From Luteimonas sp. 9C (lineage in GTDB: Bacteria > Pseudomonadota > Gammaproteobacteria > Xanthomonadales > Xanthomonadaceae): a DNA stretch of 64,000 nucleotides. Both the position numbers and the translations under genes were made by a program. The DNA is taken from positions 2,246,089 through 2,310,088 of the forward strand of contig NZ_LR733312.1 in the NCBI RefSeq assembly GCF_902506295.1, read 5' to 3'. The notes beneath the pieces were generated by a model, which saw nothing but the letters and a program-made list of their open reading frames with translations, ran no database searches and was not told the origin of the DNA. Each line of letters starts with the position of its first letter. Position 1 is the stretch's first letter. This document shows, one piece after another, positions 62,428-64,000 of the stretch.

Positions 62428-63372
62428 TCAGGCGGCCGACGAGGCACACCGCGCAGCGAGTGCATCGAGGCCTGCGCGGTCGGTATCGCCACGCAGCAGC
62501 GCGTCGACGTCGGCGCGCGCAGGCACGCTCGACTGTGCACCGAGCGCGGTGCACGCGAGCGCCGAAGCCGCCGCGGCAGCGCGTAGCCCGGCCACCAGCG
62601 TCTCGCCGCGGGCGAGCGCGGCCACCAGCACGCCGCAGAAAGTATCGCCCGCGGCGGTGGTGTCCAACGCCACGACCGGGAATGCGGGCTGCAGATGCAG
62701 CGCCGTGCCCTCGCGGGCGATGCAGCCCGCCGCACCGAGGGTGACGACGACGGTTGGCACCGGCACGCGTTTCAGGGCATTGATCAGATCGTCGGCTTTG
62801 CGGATGAGCGTCGCCAGCTCGCCCTCGTTGACGATCAGCACGTCGACCTGGCGCAGCAACGCATCGGGCAGTACGCGCGCCGGCGCGGCATTGAGCACGA
62901 CGCGCACGCCGGTCTCGCGCGCACGCGTGGCCCAGGCGGTGACCGCGTCGATCGGGGTTTCCAGCTGCAGCAGCAGGGTATCGATACCGGCGAGATCGGG
63001 CAGGTCGTCCACGACCAGGCCGGCGTTGGCGCCCGGCGCGACGGTGATGGCGTTCTCCGCGCCATCGGCCAGGCAGATGAAGGCGACACCCGTCGCATGC
63101 GTGGGCTGCCGGCGGATGTCGAGCGCCACGCCCGCCTCGCGCAGCGAGGCTTCGACCGGTACGGCGTATGCGTCATCGCCAAGGGCGAGCAGCATCCGGG
63201 TGTCTGCGCCGCCCGCGCGCGCGGCGGCAACGGCCTGGTTGGCACCCTTGCCGCCCGGGAACGTCTGGAACTCGCGGCCCAGCACGGTTTCGCCGGGCGC
63301 GGGGATGTGCGCCGCGCGCACGACGAAATCCAGATTCGCCGAACCGGCGACGAGCACGCGACCGGCCCTCAT
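62428..63372 (-). CDS. Ribokinase (PfkB family)
   Basis: 314 residues. PfkB motif 1 is FPGGKGANQAVAAARAGG (38-55) and motif 2 is ALDTTAAGDTFCGVLVAALARG with the catalytic Asp in AAGDTF. The N-terminal VAGSANLDFVVRAAHIPAPGETVLG is typical of ribokinases. It phosphorylates ribose or a related pentose; the operon context (GH127) makes an arabinose-derived sugar possible. It overlaps the upstream serine hydrolase by 4 bp and precedes the FGE fusion by 25 bp. Confidence 0.9.
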   Translation of the reverse strand: MRAGRVLVAGSANLDFVVRAAHIPAPGETVLGREFQTFPGGKGANQAVAAARAGGADTRMLLALGDDAYAVPVEASLREAGVALDIRRQPTHATGVAFICLADGAENAITVAPGANAGLVVDDLPDLAGIDTLLLQLETPIDAVTAWATRARETGVRVVLNAAPARVLPDALLRQVDVLIVNEGELATLIRKADDLINALKRVPVPTVVVTLGAAGCIAREGTALHLQPAFPVVALDTTAAGDTFCGVLVAALARGETLVAGLRAAAAASALACTALGAQSSVPARADVDALLRGDTDRAGLDALAARCASSAA

Positions 63373-64000
63373 GGCGCAGCGCCTTGCTGGACGAGGTTGT
63401 AGAACGGCGTCGCCAGCCGCGATGGATCGCCGGCCACGTCGCGCGGCAGATGCTGGGCGAGCAGGATCGCGACGAGGCCGCGCGCCGGATCGATCGTGAA
63501 ATACGTCGACGCCGCGCCCGACCAGCCCACCTGCCCCGGCGCGCCGAGACGTCCGCGTGCGGCGGGATCGAGCTGCACCGACACTCCCAGACCGAAGCCC
63601 TCGAACGGACTGAAACTCGTATGCGGCGCGTCCAGAAAATCGAGCTGGTTGCGCAGCATCATCGCAACGGTGTCCTCGCGCAGGTACCGCGCGCCGTCGA
63701 GCGTGCCGCGCCCGAGCAACATGCGCGCGAACCGCAGATAGTCCGCCGCGGTCGAGTACAGCCCACCCGCGCCGCTCGCGTAGGGATTGAGCGCCGTGCC
63801 CGGCGTCGTCGCGCTGGGACCGTCGGCGATGCGCAGGCGGCCGTCGTCGCCGGTCGTGGTGATGTCGACCACGCGTCCCCGCTGCGCCGGCGGCACCGAG
63901 AACCCGGTATCGACCATGCCCAGCGGCTCGAACAGGCGCGCGCGCAGGAACGCGTACAGCGATTCGCCGGATGCCACCTCGACGAGCCGCGAGAGCACGT
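63369..64000 (-). CDS. Serine beta-lactamase/EstB-family hydrolase, 5' end outside window
   Basis: The reading frame is open to the right edge; about 210 C-terminal residues are visible. YAFLRARLFEPLGMVDTGFS, SGAGGLYSTAADYLRFARMLL and GQVGWSGAASTYFTIDP are hallmarks of the class C beta-lactamase/esterase EstB family. The nucleophile SxxK lies upstream, off the window. Likely an esterase removing acyl groups from the same substrates as the downstream glycosidases (inference). ATGA overlap with ribokinase. Confidence 0.85.
   Translation of the reverse strand, partial: VLSRLVEVASGESLYAFLRARLFEPLGMVDTGFSVPPAQRGRVVDITTTGDDGRLRIADGPSATTPGTALNPYASGAGGLYSTAADYLRFARMLLGRGTLDGARYLREDTVAMMLRNQLDFLDAPHTSFSPFEGFGLGVSVQLDPAARGRLGAPGQVGWSGAASTYFTIDPARGLVAILLAQHLPRDVAGDPSRLATPFYNLVQQGAAP

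Overview
The window is high-GC chromosomal DNA (roughly 70 % GC by eye) from a gammaproteobacterium of the Xanthomonadaceae/Lysobacteraceae (Lysobacter- or Luteimonas-like). The evidence is the gene order and protein types: a split cta locus with SURF1, PutA without a ribbon-helix-helix domain, a B12 riboswitch ahead of class I ribonucleotide reductase, MntR, a MetNIQ set, a TonB receptor paired with a PepSY protein, and GH127. Most genes have strong GC3 bias. One gene (41150-41986) is clearly AT-richer and looks acquired. No tRNA, rRNA, CRISPR array, insertion sequence or prophage was seen. Assignment below family level is inference.

Layout. 1-9082 (minus strand): tsaD, folB, a YbdG-like mechanosensitive channel and folK run into six overlapping genes: a KAS III-type condensing enzyme, a metallo-beta-lactamase-fold hydrolase, an extended SDR, a family-2 glycosyltransferase, a small hydrolase-like protein and a UGT-type glycosyltransferase that leaves the window. 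This looks like an uncharacterised pathway for a glycosylated acyl product and is the best candidate here for an undescribed system. 9141-14665 (plus): rpsU with its own promoter and terminator, yqeY, a GNAT, a BrkB/YihY membrane protein, dnaG, a lipoprotein and a 31-residue lysine-rich protein. 14717-22846 (mostly minus): aa3-type cytochrome c oxidase and its assembly genes (ctaC, ctaD, a small protein, ctaG, ctaE, then surf1, an SCO-like protein, ctaA, ctaB), interrupted by an opposite-strand DUF2909 gene.

23242-36554: putA, an AEC transporter, a FadL-like porin, a rhomboid protease, DUF1820, ETF-ubiquinone oxidoreductase, cytochrome c5, a lipoprotein nuclease, an alpha/beta hydrolase, and zapE carrying an in-frame repeat-like insertion. 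Proline and fatty-acid oxidation, ETF-QO, cytochrome c5 and the terminal oxidase together make a respiratory theme. 36787-43315: promoter and cobalamin riboswitch, nrdA, two REP-like hairpins, nrdB, the AT-rich ImmA/IrrE-type protease, flavodoxin, thioredoxin, thioesterase and a tiny membrane protein. The flavodoxin and thioredoxin may serve the reductase.

43366-54742: mntR, two small ORFs with strong Shine-Dalgarno sites, MipA/OmpV porin, class I FBP aldolase, metNI-metQ, a perfect palindrome in front of a DUF2946/TonB receptor/PepSY metal-uptake set, and a secreted Mn/Fe superoxide dismutase. 54909-64000 (minus): a 57-residue Cys-rich protein, class A acid phosphatase, transaldolase, a class III CoA-transferase, and a sugar locus: GH127, a TIM-barrel/FGE-like fusion, ribokinase and a serine hydrolase running off the right edge.
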